A DNA stretch of 59,212 bases from Algibacter_G agarivorans (GTDB lineage Bacteria > Bacteroidota > Bacteroidia > Flavobacteriales > Flavobacteriaceae): the NCBI RefSeq assembly GCF_039543245.1, contig NZ_BAABJJ010000045.1:1-59212 (forward strand), in the 5' to 3' direction. The notes beneath the pieces are model-generated. The model searched no databases. It saw only the letters and a program-made list of their open reading frames with translations, and was not told the origin of the DNA. Numbering within the stretch: the stretch's first letter is position 1; each line of letters starts with the position of its first letter. Both the position numbers and the translations under genes were made by a program. Below are positions 34,169 to 42,730 of this stretch, in pieces.

Positions 34169-34903
34169 ATGCTAACAAAAAGCCAAATAAGATTAATAAC
34201 CAGTTTAAAGCACAAAAAATATAGACAACAACATGGATTTTTTGTTGTTGAAGGTATAAAAACAATAAAAGAACTGCTACAATCAAATTGGATGCTTCAT
34301 GCTTTATATACGACTGAATCATTCAATAACAGTGCCAATCCCAATAACTATCGGGATGAAGTTTTAATTTCAGAAAAGGATTTAAAACGAATTAGTTTTT
34401 TAACAACACCTAATAAAGCTTTGGCTATTTTTAAAATTCCAGAACCAAAACCCATTGATGATTCAGGACTTATAGTAGCTCTTGATGACATAAGAGACCC
34501 TGGGAATTTAGGAACTATTATTAGGCTTTGCGATTGGTTTGGGATAAAAGATTTGGTTTGCAGTAGAGAAACGGCTGATTGTTTTAACCCAAAGGTTATT
34601 CAAGCAACAATGGGTTCAATCACTAGAGTTAATATTAGTTATGTGGATTTGGCTGTGTTTTTAAAGGAAAGCGAAACGCCTATTTATGGTGCTTTCATGG
34701 AAGGCGAAACGGTTTATACTAAAAATTTATCTCAAAAAGGTATTTTGGTTATGGGGAATGAAGCCAATGGCGTTTCTAAAGAAATTGAAACCTACATTAA
34801 TGAAAAAGTTGCTATTCCAAGATTTGGAGATTTACAAGCTACCGAAAGTTTAAATGTAGCAACCGCAACAGCTATTTTATTGAGTGAGTTTAGAAGAGGT
34901 TAG
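34169..34903 (+). CDS. TrmH/SpoU family RNA 2'-O-methyltransferase
   Basis: This 244-residue enzyme has an N-terminal substrate-binding domain (SLKHKKYRQQHGFFVVEGIK) and a C-terminal SPOUT knot with the three family motifs: DDIRDPGNLGTIIRLCDWFG, ILVMGNEANGVSKEI and IPRFGDLQATESLNVATATAIL. It methylates ribose 2'-OH in rRNA or tRNA; the exact target cannot be read. It is divergent from tamL. Bases 34338-34357 within the gene resemble a palindromic intergenic repeat (18 of 20 positions) but are read in frame. Confidence 0.94.
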   Translation: MLTKSQIRLITSLKHKKYRQQHGFFVVEGIKTIKELLQSNWMLHALYTTESFNNSANPNNYRDEVLISEKDLKRISFLTTPNKALAIFKIPEPKPIDDSGLIVALDDIRDPGNLGTIIRLCDWFGIKDLVCSRETADCFNPKVIQATMGSITRVNISYVDLAVFLKESETPIYGAFMEGETVYTKNLSQKGILVMGNEANGVSKEIETYINEKVAIPRFGDLQATESLNVATATAILLSEFRRG

Positions 34904-34975
34904 TTGTTAAGTTGTAAGCTGTTTAGCTTTAGGCTGATTTTTCGACTTTAAAACAAACAACTAAACGACAAACTT

Positions 34976-35707
34976 TTATTGAAATGTAAAATTAACAAAA
35001 ATCCCCCGCGTTTTCATGCTCGCAATATTGCTTGTCCAAGGACTATTTGGGTCTTCATCTCTAACCAATTCATCATTCATTCCAAAAAGACCTCTAATGG
35101 AAGGCGTGAATTTGAAGTTGTATAAATAAAAATCAATTCCAAAACCCAGCTCATAAAATATAGAGTTTTTGATCGTTCTGAATTGCCCATTTTTGTTATC
35201 CTCTGGATTATCCTCGTTACTTGAAAGGTTTAAAGCTGTAGAGAAACCACCAACAATAAAGGGCTTGAAATTATTAATACGCTTTGTAGAAATTTTAACC
35301 AGTAATGGAATATGTATATAGGTGGATTTTACCTCTCTAATCAAATCAGAAGTTTTTACATCTGGAACACCATCAAAATAGGATTCGCTATAATATAATT
35401 CTCTGGTTGTAATTAGTAAACCAGGCTCTAAACGTAAATCTATAAAGCTATTTACCCTTAAGTTCCCTATCAAGCCTACATTAAAACCAGGGCTTCTTAG
35501 AACATAAATATCACGTAAATCATTATTATAATCAAAATTGAAATCATAATTACTAATCCCTAAAAAATAACCCCATCGCAATAATTTATTATCCGTAGAA
35601 CCACGCCCTTGATTGGCATCATAGATTACTTTTTCTTTCTTAAAAAGCTGGGCATTACTCGTTTCAATGATGAATAAAAATGATATTAATGCAAAAAAGT
35701 ATTTCAT
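34976..35707 (-). CDS. porT: PorT family outer-membrane protein of type IX secretion
   Basis: This 243-residue protein starts at the ATG at 35707 with a signal peptide (MKYFFALISFLFIIETSNAQ); the frame is open 21 codons further but overlaps ubiE there. The mature sequence is a small beta barrel (LLRWGYFLGISNYDFNFDY, FNVGLIGNLRVNSFIDLRLEPGL, YELGFGIDFYLYNFKFTPSI) ending FVNFTFQ. This and the position right after ubiE fit PorT/SprT, a T9SS component needed for gliding and protein export in related bacteria. It begins 4 bp after the ubiE stop, so the two form an operon. Confidence 0.9.
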   Translation of the reverse strand: MKYFFALISFLFIIETSNAQLFKKEKVIYDANQGRGSTDNKLLRWGYFLGISNYDFNFDYNNDLRDIYVLRSPGFNVGLIGNLRVNSFIDLRLEPGLLITTRELYYSESYFDGVPDVKTSDLIREVKSTYIHIPLLVKISTKRINNFKPFIVGGFSTALNLSSNEDNPEDNKNGQFRTIKNSIFYELGFGIDFYLYNFKFTPSIRGLFGMNDELVRDEDPNSPWTSNIASMKTRGIFVNFTFQ

Positions 35708-35711
35708 ACTA

Positions 35712-36437
35712 TTACTTAGATGATTTGTAAATTGTTGCCACACCAAAAGTTTGTGGAAAATCTTCAACATTAATAAACCCCATTTTACGTAAAATATTGT
35801 TTAGCGCTTCCCCATAAGGAAAAACAGATGCCGATTCGCATAAATATTTGTAAGCACTTCTATCTTTTGAAAAGGCTCTTCCAATCAATGGTAATATATT
35901 TTTTGTGTAGAAATTATAGCCTTGTTTATAAGGCGTCTTATCGGGCATTGATGTTTCTAAAATAACAAATACTCCGTTTGGTTTTAGTACTCTGTAAATT
36001 TCTTTTAGCCCATTTTCCAAGGTTTCAAAATTACGAACACCGAAGGCAACGGTAATGGCATCAAAGGTATTGTCCTTAAAAGGCATGTTTTCAGAATCTC
36101 CTAAAACCATTTCTATTTTTGATTCTAAACTTTTCGTTTTAATTTTTTCTTTGCCAATATCTAACATGCCGCTACTAATATCTAAACCAACAATTTTACT
36201 GGCATTAGTTTCGGCTAAATTAATAGCCAAATCTCCAGTTCCTGTAGCGATATCTAAAATCCTATCGGGATTAGATTCTTTAACTAATTTAACTACTTTT
36301 TTTCGCCATTTAATATCTATTCCAAAAGAAATTACACGATTTAATCCGTCATAATCACCAGAAATGGTATCAAACATTTTGGTAACCTGTTCTTTTTTAC
36401 CTAAATCGCTGTTTTTGTATGGCTTTACTTTTGTCAA
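35712..36437 (-). CDS. ubiE: Demethylmenaquinone methyltransferase (MenG/UbiE)
   Basis: This 241-residue SAM-dependent enzyme performs the last step of menaquinone synthesis. It shows ILDIATGTGDLAINLAE (SAM loop), KKEQVTKMFDTISGDYDGLN at the start of the fold, and DAITVAFGVRNFETLENGLKEIYRVLKPNG. The start is a TTG at 36437: there is no in-frame ATG or GTG upstream, the family N-terminus (VKPYKNSDLGKKEQV) is present from this point, and a -7 box lies about 18 bp before it. It is the first gene of an operon with porT. Its product quinone would feed the Na+-NQR encoded at 49515-55630. Confidence 0.95.
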   Translation of the reverse strand: MTKVKPYKNSDLGKKEQVTKMFDTISGDYDGLNRVISFGIDIKWRKKVVKLVKESNPDRILDIATGTGDLAINLAETNASKIVGLDISSGMLDIGKEKIKTKSLESKIEMVLGDSENMPFKDNTFDAITVAFGVRNFETLENGLKEIYRVLKPNGVFVILETSMPDKTPYKQGYNFYTKNILPLIGRAFSKDRSAYKYLCESASVFPYGEALNNILRKMGFINVEDFPQTFGVATIYKSSK

Positions 36438-36454
36438 ATCATAAAAATTTTGAG

Positions 36455-36462
36455 CAAAGATA
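36455..36462 (-). promoter_or_regulatory. Predicted -7 promoter box of ubiE-porT
   Basis: On the minus strand TATCTTTG matches TAnnTTTG and ends 17 bp before the TTG start of ubiE. Its position leaves only a short leader and so supports that start codon. Confidence 0.5.
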
Positions 36463-36542
36463 ACCTTTTAGAAAAGTTTTACATAATTAGATTTCTAATT
36501 ATTATAATCATTCGATTTTGATTAGCAATATTTATTTTATAG

Positions 36543-36550
36543 TATATTTG
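36543..36550 (+). promoter_or_regulatory. Predicted -7 promoter box of trkA-trkH
   Basis: TATATTTG fits TAnnTTTG, 25 bp before the trkA ATG. A TTTG at 36527-36530 is too close to act as the -33 box. Confidence 0.45.
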
Positions 36551-36575
36551 TTATACTTTTTATGATAGTTAAATA

Positions 36576-37931
36576 ATGAAAATAATTATTGCAGGTGCTG
36601 GTGAAGTTGGATTTCATTTAGCAAAATTACTCTCTTACGAATCTCAAGAAATAACCTTAATTGACCCCAATAAAGATAGTCTCATGTATGCAGATTCTCA
36701 TTTAGATATTAAGGTTTTAAAAGGAGATGCAACTTCTATTAGGATATTAACTGAAGCAAAAGTAAGTACCGCTGAATTGTTTATTGCAGTAACATCGTCT
36801 CAATCTACCAATATTACAGCTTGCGTATTGGCTAATCAACTTGGCGCAAATAAAACTATTGCAAGAATATCTAATACTGAATTTATTGATTTTAAAAACA
36901 AAGGAGGATTTACCAAATTTGGAATTGACGAATTGATTTCTCCAGAACAATTGGCAGCAAAAGAAATTGAGCTCTTATTGAATCAATCTGTTTTTAATGA
37001 CACCTATGAGTTTGAAAATGGAGCGTTAACCATGTTAGGTTTAAACCTTACAAATCCAGCTCAGATTATAGGAAAGACCGTAAGAGAAGCGGCTCAAATG
37101 TTTCCAAATGTGCACTTTGTACCAATAGCTATTCAGCGTTTTGGTTCGCATCTAACAACTATTCCTAGAGGAGACACCATGCTTACCGAAGGGGATCACG
37201 TGGTTTTTATTACATCTAAAGGCGGGGACGAAGAGTTATGTAAATTGGCAGGACTTTTTAAAACTGAAATTAAAAATGTCATGATTCTTGGAGGCGGAAG
37301 AATAGGAAGAAAAACAGCAAAGGGCTTAACTAAAACACAAGGAAGGTTTAATGTGAAATTAGTTGAAAATGATAAAGAACGTGCTTTTGAATTGGCCGAT
37401 CGTTTGCCCAATACCTTAATAATTAATGCAGATGGAAGGAATGTAGAATTATTAGAAGAAGAAAATATATCCGAAATGGATGCCTTTATTGCGGTTACTG
37501 GAAATTCTGAAACTAATATTATTTCTAGCCTTGTGGCAAAAAATAGAGGTGTTAAAAAAACCATTGCTTTAGTAGAAAACATGGATTATTTTGAACTTTC
37601 TCATTCCATAGGGATAGACACTTTAATTAATAAAAAACTTTTAGCTGCAAATAGTATTTTTAGATATATAAGAAAGGGAGATGTTGTTGCCATGACAAAA
37701 CTAAGTAGTATGGATGCTGAGCTTTTAGAGTTTATTGTAAATCCAAATTCAAAAATTTGTGATAAAGTAATCAAGTCCATTAATTTCCCTCTCACAGCAA
37801 TTATTGGCGGTGTAATAAGAGATGGCGATGGCATGCTTGCTCTTGGTGACTTTAAAATTATAGCTGGAGATAGAGTTGTTGTTTGTTGTTTACCAACCTC
37901 AATTAAAAAAGTCGAAAGTTTTTTCTATTAG
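36576..37931 (+). CDS. trkA: Trk potassium uptake regulatory subunit TrkA
   Basis: This 451-residue cytoplasmic protein gates the TrkH channel in response to nucleotides. It contains two RCK units, each with a dinucleotide-binding loop: GAGEVGFHLAKLL at the N-terminus and GGGRIGRKTAKGL at about residue 234. Each is followed by a TrkA-C domain (ALTMLGLNLTNPAQIIGKTV and ELLEFIVNPNSKICDKVIKS). Length fits the double-unit TrkA. trkH starts 17 bp downstream, so they are an operon. Confidence 0.96.
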   Translation: MKIIIAGAGEVGFHLAKLLSYESQEITLIDPNKDSLMYADSHLDIKVLKGDATSIRILTEAKVSTAELFIAVTSSQSTNITACVLANQLGANKTIARISNTEFIDFKNKGGFTKFGIDELISPEQLAAKEIELLLNQSVFNDTYEFENGALTMLGLNLTNPAQIIGKTVREAAQMFPNVHFVPIAIQRFGSHLTTIPRGDTMLTEGDHVVFITSKGGDEELCKLAGLFKTEIKNVMILGGGRIGRKTAKGLTKTQGRFNVKLVENDKERAFELADRLPNTLIINADGRNVELLEEENISEMDAFIAVTGNSETNIISSLVAKNRGVKKTIALVENMDYFELSHSIGIDTLINKKLLAANSIFRYIRKGDVVAMTKLSSMDAELLEFIVNPNSKICDKVIKSINFPLTAIIGGVIRDGDGMLALGDFKIIAGDRVVVCCLPTSIKKVESFFY

Positions 37932-37947
37932 CCTAATTTAAACCTGC

Positions 37948-39441
37948 GTGAAACTAAACTATAGAATTATTGTCCACTTTTTCGGTTTGCTGTTATTATT
38001 CAATGGTGGATTTATGCTTATCTCCGCACTTGTAAGTTTTATTTATAAAGACGGCATTACATTAAATTTAGTTCTTTCAGGTGTTTTAGTGTTAGTTTTA
38101 GGCACTATTTCCATGTTGTCTTCATTGAAACATAAAAAAGAAATGAATAGACGCGAAGGTTATGTGGTTGTAGCATTTGGCTGGATTATCATGACGCTTT
38201 CTGGAACTATTCCATATTTGTTTACTGGAGCAATTCCTAGCTTTACCAATGCGTTTTTTGAAACCATGTCAGGATACACCACAACGGGTGCCTCTATAAT
38301 AAATGATATTGAAGCCATGCCAAAAGGTATTTTATTTTGGCGCAGTTTAACCCATTGGATTGGGGGTATGGGTATTATTGTTCTCGCTATTGCCATTTTA
38401 CCATTATTGGGCATTGGGGGTATGGAATTATTTGCTGCAGAAGCCCCAGGACCAAGTGCTGATAAATTACATCCTAGAATTACAGATACTGCAAAACGAT
38501 TATGGCTTATTTATTTTGGATATACCGCCGCTGAAACTATTTTATTACAAGTTGCTGGCATGTCGTTTTTTGATGCTGTTAATCATGCTATGTGTACGCT
38601 TTCAACAGGTGGTTTTTCTACTAAAAATGCAAGTGTTGCCTACTGGAATGGGCAACCAATAATTCAGTACATCATTATCTTGTTTATGTTTTTAGCAGGC
38701 ACAAATTTTGTATTGAGCTACTTTGCGTTTAAAGGAAAAGTTCAGAAAATAATACATGATGAAGAGTTTTTGCTTTATTTTAAATTTATTACTGTATTTA
38801 CGGTTATTGCTGCATTAATCATTTATTTTAAGGCAGATGTTTCGGCATCATCTGTAGCCCATCCTATGGTTTGGGGAGAAGCCGAAAGTGCTTTTAGGCA
38901 TGCCTTGTTTCAAGTAATAGCTGTTATAACCACAACAGGTTTTGTTACTGCGGATTATACCATGTGGGCACCTTTTTTAGTGGTTTTATTTTTCGGACTT
39001 ATGTTTTTAGGTGGTTCAGCAGGAAGCACATCGGGCGGGGTAAAAGTGGTACGCCATTTAATTTTGATAAAAAATGGTTTTTTAGAGTTTAAACGCACTT
39101 TACATCCTAATGCTATTTTACCAGTTCGGTATAATAATAAGGCAATTTCCGGAGATATTGTATTTAATATTTTAGGCTTTTTTATTCTTTATATGTTGTC
39201 GTTTATTATTGGCGCCTTAGTGTTTTCTATAATGGGAATAGAATTTGAATCTGCCATAGGTTTAGCAGCATCTACACTAGGCAATGTAGGTCCTGCTTTA
39301 GGCGATTTCGGACCAGTAAACAACTATGACACATTACCGCCTTTAGCACAATGGTGGGCTTCTTTTTTAATGCTTATTGGGCGTTTGGAATTGTTTACTG
39401 TTCTTATTTTATTTACGCCTTTCTTTTGGCGGAATAGATAG
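37948..39441 (+). CDS. trkH: Trk potassium uptake channel subunit TrkH
   Basis: This 497-residue membrane protein is a K+ channel-like transporter. It shows repeated pore-loop signatures: SGYTTTGASI (first filter, about residue 110), CTLSTGGFSTKNASV, ITTTGFVTADYTMW and STLGNVGPALGDFGPV (fourth). The GGMGIIVLAIAILPLLGIGG helix and GGSAGSTSGGVKVVRHL loop are typical. The start is a GTG at 37948, 16 bp past the trkA stop; no in-frame ATG precedes the first hydrophobic helix. It is convergent with the aminotransferase gene, with a shared terminator between. Confidence 0.96.
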   Translation: MKLNYRIIVHFFGLLLLFNGGFMLISALVSFIYKDGITLNLVLSGVLVLVLGTISMLSSLKHKKEMNRREGYVVVAFGWIIMTLSGTIPYLFTGAIPSFTNAFFETMSGYTTTGASIINDIEAMPKGILFWRSLTHWIGGMGIIVLAIAILPLLGIGGMELFAAEAPGPSADKLHPRITDTAKRLWLIYFGYTAAETILLQVAGMSFFDAVNHAMCTLSTGGFSTKNASVAYWNGQPIIQYIIILFMFLAGTNFVLSYFAFKGKVQKIIHDEEFLLYFKFITVFTVIAALIIYFKADVSASSVAHPMVWGEAESAFRHALFQVIAVITTTGFVTADYTMWAPFLVVLFFGLMFLGGSAGSTSGGVKVVRHLILIKNGFLEFKRTLHPNAILPVRYNNKAISGDIVFNILGFFILYMLSFIIGALVFSIMGIEFESAIGLAASTLGNVGPALGDFGPVNNYDTLPPLAQWWASFLMLIGRLELFTVLILFTPFFWRNR

Positions 39442-39503
39442 TTGATTTATGGTTGTGCCCAACTTTAATAACAAGAAATATTTATGCAAAAGATTTATTA
39501 ACT

Positions 39504-39535
39504 AAAAAAGCCACTAAATTAATTAGCGGCTTTCT
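39504..39535. terminator. Bidirectional terminator between trkH and the aminotransferase gene
   Basis: AAAGCCACTAA and TTAGCGGCTTT pair (one mismatch) around a 5-base loop between two convergent genes. A runs precede and Ts follow the stem, so it can work from both sides. Confidence 0.7.
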
Positions 39536-39560
39536 TAAAATGTATAATTGTTTTGTTTTT

Positions 39561-40745
39561 TTAACTCACAACTTCTTTTATACGCTTAATAGCTTCAATA
39601 ATTTGTTCTTGCGAAGCGGCGTAAGAAATACGGATACAATCAGGATTTCCAAAAGCTTCACCAGTAACGGTTGCCACAAGAGCTTCTTCTAATAGATATA
39701 AAGAAAAATCTGTAGCATTGTTTATTTTTTTACCTCTTAATGTTTTTCCAAAGTAATGTGTCACATTTGGGAACACATAAAAAGCACCTTCTGGAGTATT
39801 GGTTTTAAAGCCTTCAACATCACTTAATAAATCTAAAATTAAATCGCGACGTACTTTAAACTCGTCAATCATAAATTGAACACGAGAAGGCGATGCGTTT
39901 AGCGCCGTAATTACAGCACGTTGCGCAATACAGTTTGCACCACTCGTAATTTGACCTTGCATTTTGTTACAAGCTCTTGCGATTTTTTCTGGAGCACCAA
40001 TATAACCAATACGCCATCCCGTCATAGCAAAAGCTTTAGAAACGCCGTTTACTGTTATGGTGTTATTGTACATATCGTCAAATTCAGCAATACTAGCATG
40101 TCCTTCTCCATAGTTTATATGTTCGTAAATTTCATCTGAAACCACATAAATATTTGGGTGCTTTACTAAAACATCAGCTAATGCTCTTAACTCAGCTCTA
40201 CTATAAACAGAACCACTTGGGTTACATGGCGAGCTAAACCAAATCATTTTTGTGTTTGGTGTAATAGCGGCTTCAAGTTGAGCTGGAGTCATTTTAAAAT
40301 CGGTATCAATAGAAGTTTTGACTTCTACTGGTACACCGTCATTCAGTTTTACTATATCAGCATAACTTACCCAGTACGGACAAGGTAAAAGCACTTCATC
40401 ACCTTCATTAAGCATCACACCAGCAATATTTGCCAAGGCTTGTTTAGCTCCTGTAGAAACTACAATTTGAGGTAATGTATATGTTAAGTTATTGTCGCGC
40501 TTAAATTTGGTAATGATAGCTTCTTTTAACTCCACATAACCATCAACAGGTGTATAGGAGTTATAGTTATCATTAATAGCCTGAATAGCGGCTTCTTTAA
40601 TAAAATCGGGTGTGTTAAAATCTGGCTCGCCTAAGCTTAAGCCAATAATATCTTTTCCTTCGCCTCTAAGTTCTCTTGCTTTCGCAGCCATTGCTAATGT
40701 TGCAGACGTAGCCATGTTTAAAATTCTATCAGATAATAATTGCAT
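39561..40745 (-). CDS. PLP-dependent class I aminotransferase
   Basis: This 394-residue enzyme has the fold-type I aminotransferase motifs: IGLSLGEPDFNTPDFIKEAA near the N-terminus, YTPVDGYVELKEAI, SPCNPSGSVYS, VVSDEIYEHINYG, the PLP-lysine motif NGVSKAFAMTGWRIGYIGAP, and the C-terminal CIRISYAAS with the substrate arginine. It resembles the aspartate aminotransferase subgroup common in Gram-positives and Bacteroidota; amino-acid specificity is not certain. It follows the desaturase gene by 28 bp on the same strand and is probably cotranscribed with it. Confidence 0.94.
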   Translation of the reverse strand: MQLLSDRILNMATSATLAMAAKARELRGEGKDIIGLSLGEPDFNTPDFIKEAAIQAINDNYNSYTPVDGYVELKEAIITKFKRDNNLTYTLPQIVVSTGAKQALANIAGVMLNEGDEVLLPCPYWVSYADIVKLNDGVPVEVKTSIDTDFKMTPAQLEAAITPNTKMIWFSSPCNPSGSVYSRAELRALADVLVKHPNIYVVSDEIYEHINYGEGHASIAEFDDMYNNTITVNGVSKAFAMTGWRIGYIGAPEKIARACNKMQGQITSGANCIAQRAVITALNASPSRVQFMIDEFKVRRDLILDLLSDVEGFKTNTPEGAFYVFPNVTHYFGKTLRGKKINNATDFSLYLLEEALVATVTGEAFGNPDCIRISYAASQEQIIEAIKRIKEVVS

Positions 40746-40773
40746 GTAATTTATTTAAGTGTAAATATGAAGT

Positions 40774-41868
40774 TTAGGCTAAATTAGGCTTTTGTCCTAA
40801 CGCCTTTAATTGGTTATAATGTTCTGCTACCGCACCCCAAAAAGTATTATACTCATTGTACGGTAAACTAAATTCGTTAGCTGTATCCTTAACTATTTTT
40901 GCTATTTTACTATAATGCACATGACTAATATTGGCAAATAAATGGTGCTCTACTTGTCTGTTTAGTCCACCAGTATAAAATTCTGCCAACCAACTTTTTG
41001 GTGAAAAATTAGATGTGGTAAATAATTGATGAATAGCCCAAGTGTTTTTCATGTTACCATCTTGATCCGGTAAAGGCATTTCGGTATTGGGCATAACGTG
41101 AGCTAACTGAAATATGACACTTAAAATTATTCCAGCTGTGTAATGCATAACTAAGAAACCAATTAAAACTTGCCACCATGCAAATCCTAATATTAGTGGC
41201 AAAACCACCCAAATAGCATAATAAACAATTTTTCCAATAATTAATTTAGTCCACTGCGTGGCAGGAGATGGCATTTTTCCATAAGCCAATTTTCTTTTAA
41301 GGTATTTGTATGTTTGTATGAAATCGGTAGTAATAGCCCAATTTGCAGTTAACAAACCATATAAAAAGAAAGCGTAATATTTTTGATATTTATGGATTCT
41401 TAACCATTTTGTGTGTTTAGAAAAACGAATAATTCTACCGGCATCAATATCTTCATCATGACCTTGTATATTGGTGTAAGTATGATGTAATACATTGTGT
41501 TGTACTTTCCAGTTGTAATCGTTTCCAGCTAAAATATAAATGCTACTGCCCATTAATTTGTTAACCCACTTTTTACTGGAAAAAGAACCGTGATTGGCAT
41601 CATGCATAACGTTCATGCCTACACCAGCCATACCAATTCCAACAACTACCATTAATAGTATTTGTGCCCAACCAGGTAAATCAATGGTTAAAATTAAAAC
41701 GACAGGAACAATTAACAAAGCAAACATGATGATTGCCTTGGTATATAATTTCCAGTTTCCAGTTCGTTTTATGTTATTGTCTTTGAAGTAATCGTTAACA
41801 CGCTTATTTAGCGTTTTAAAAAACTTTGCAGAGTCTTTTCTTGAGAATGAAAGTGCTTGTTTAGCCAT
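40774..41868 (-). CDS. Membrane fatty-acid (acyl-CoA-type) desaturase
   Basis: This 364-residue integral membrane diiron enzyme carries three histidine boxes: HDANHGS, HNVLHHTYTNIQGHDEDID (HxxxHH), and RQVEHHLFANISHVHY (QxxHH). Hydrophobic pairs lie around YTKAIIMFALLIVPVVLILT and WVVLPLILGFAWWQVLIGFL. The QxxHH third box is typical of front-end or linoleoyl-CoA-type desaturases. I chose the ATG at 41868; a longer frame reaches 41955 but would overlap a clear -7 box at 41921-41928. It likely adjusts membrane fluidity. The aminotransferase gene follows after 28 bp. Confidence 0.93.
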   Translation of the reverse strand: MAKQALSFSRKDSAKFFKTLNKRVNDYFKDNNIKRTGNWKLYTKAIIMFALLIVPVVLILTIDLPGWAQILLMVVVGIGMAGVGMNVMHDANHGSFSSKKWVNKLMGSSIYILAGNDYNWKVQHNVLHHTYTNIQGHDEDIDAGRIIRFSKHTKWLRIHKYQKYYAFFLYGLLTANWAITTDFIQTYKYLKRKLAYGKMPSPATQWTKLIIGKIVYYAIWVVLPLILGFAWWQVLIGFLVMHYTAGIILSVIFQLAHVMPNTEMPLPDQDGNMKNTWAIHQLFTTSNFSPKSWLAEFYTGGLNRQVEHHLFANISHVHYSKIAKIVKDTANEFSLPYNEYNTFWGAVAEHYNQLKALGQKPNLA

Positions 41869-41920
41869 GCTATTAACTTTAATATGATTGATAATAATAA
41901 ATTGCTCATCATACCTGTGG

Positions 41921-41928
41921 CAAAGATA
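41921..41928 (-). promoter_or_regulatory. Predicted -7 promoter box of the desaturase operon
   Basis: On the minus strand TATCTTTG matches TAnnTTTG, 52 bp before the ATG at 41868. It lies inside the longer frame, which argues against an upstream start. Confidence 0.5.
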
Positions 41929-42030
41929 GGAATAAACCAATTCAATTAATCCCAATTTTTTGTAAAAATATGTACTTAAAAAGTATATTTTTGTTGAAAA
42001 TTTAACAGAAATGAAATGAGCATAACTAAA

Positions 42031-42066
42031 ATTTTCTATGCGAATAGAGATATTTTCTATGCGAAT
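42031..42066. repeat. Tandem 15-bp direct repeat, 21-bp period, upstream of rsmG
   Basis: ATTTTCTATGCGAAT occurs perfectly at 42031-42045 and again at 42052-42066, spaced by AGAGAT. A 21-bp period is two helical turns, so a protein bound at both copies would sit on one DNA face. The site lies 35 bp before the rsmG start and about 105 bp before the desaturase -7 box. It looks like a paired operator. Confidence 0.6.
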
Positions 42067-42100
42067 TCATCTGACCGATTAAATAAAATACACTCAACCG

Positions 42101-42730
42101 ATGAAACTTGTTTTAAAGTACTTTCCCCATCTAACGGAAGATCAAATACATAAATTTAAACAATTAGAATCACTTTATCAAGATTGGAATTTAAAGATTA
42201 ATGTGGTATCTCGAAAAGATATAGATGAGCTCTATTTGCGCCATGTATTGCACTCATTAGGAATTGCAAAAGTGATATCTTTTAAAGAAGGAAGTAACAT
42301 TCTTGATGTGGGTACAGGTGGTGGATTTCCTGGGATTCCCTTGGCTATTTTATTCCCTGAATGTTCATTCCATTTAGTGGATAGTATTGCTAAAAAATTA
42401 AAAGTGGTAGATGAGGTTGTTCAAGGTTTAGGGCTTACTAATGTAAAAACCACCCATAGTAGAGTAGAAGAAATCGATGGCAAATATGATTTTATTGTAA
42501 GTAGGGCAGTAGCTGCCATGCCAACATTTGTACATTGGGTTAAAGGTAAAATTGCTAAAAACCAAAATCATGACCTTAAAAATGGAATATTGTATTTAAA
42601 AGGCGGAGATTTGTCTGAAGAGCTCCAAGATTATAAAACCACAACCATTTATAATTTGAGCGATTATTTTTCAGAAGACTTTTATGAAACTAAAAAGGTG
42701 GTGCACTTGCCATTAAAGTATCGAGGCTAA
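42101..42730 (+). CDS. rsmG: 16S rRNA (guanine-N7) methyltransferase RsmG
   Basis: This 209-residue methyltransferase modifies a guanine of the 530 loop of 16S rRNA. It shows the SAM motif NILDVGTGGGFPGIPLAILFP, LHSLGIAKVISF, VHSRVEEI-type (here TTHSRVEEIDGKYDFIVSRA), and the conserved RAVAAMPTFVHW segment. Length is normal. It ends directly against the stop of the convergent TPR gene (42730 and 42731), with no terminator seen between them. A tandem repeat and a TATTTTTG box (41985-41992) lie upstream. Confidence 0.96.
   Translation: MKLVLKYFPHLTEDQIHKFKQLESLYQDWNLKINVVSRKDIDELYLRHVLHSLGIAKVISFKEGSNILDVGTGGGFPGIPLAILFPECSFHLVDSIAKKLKVVDEVVQGLGLTNVKTTHSRVEEIDGKYDFIVSRAVAAMPTFVHWVKGKIAKNQNHDLKNGILYLKGGDLSEELQDYKTTTIYNLSDYFSEDFYETKKVVHLPLKYRG

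Noticed and set aside
39453..39692. A 79-codon plus-strand frame between trkH and the aminotransferase gene
   Set aside because: It runs through the bidirectional terminator and into the conserved C-terminus of the aminotransferase on the other strand.
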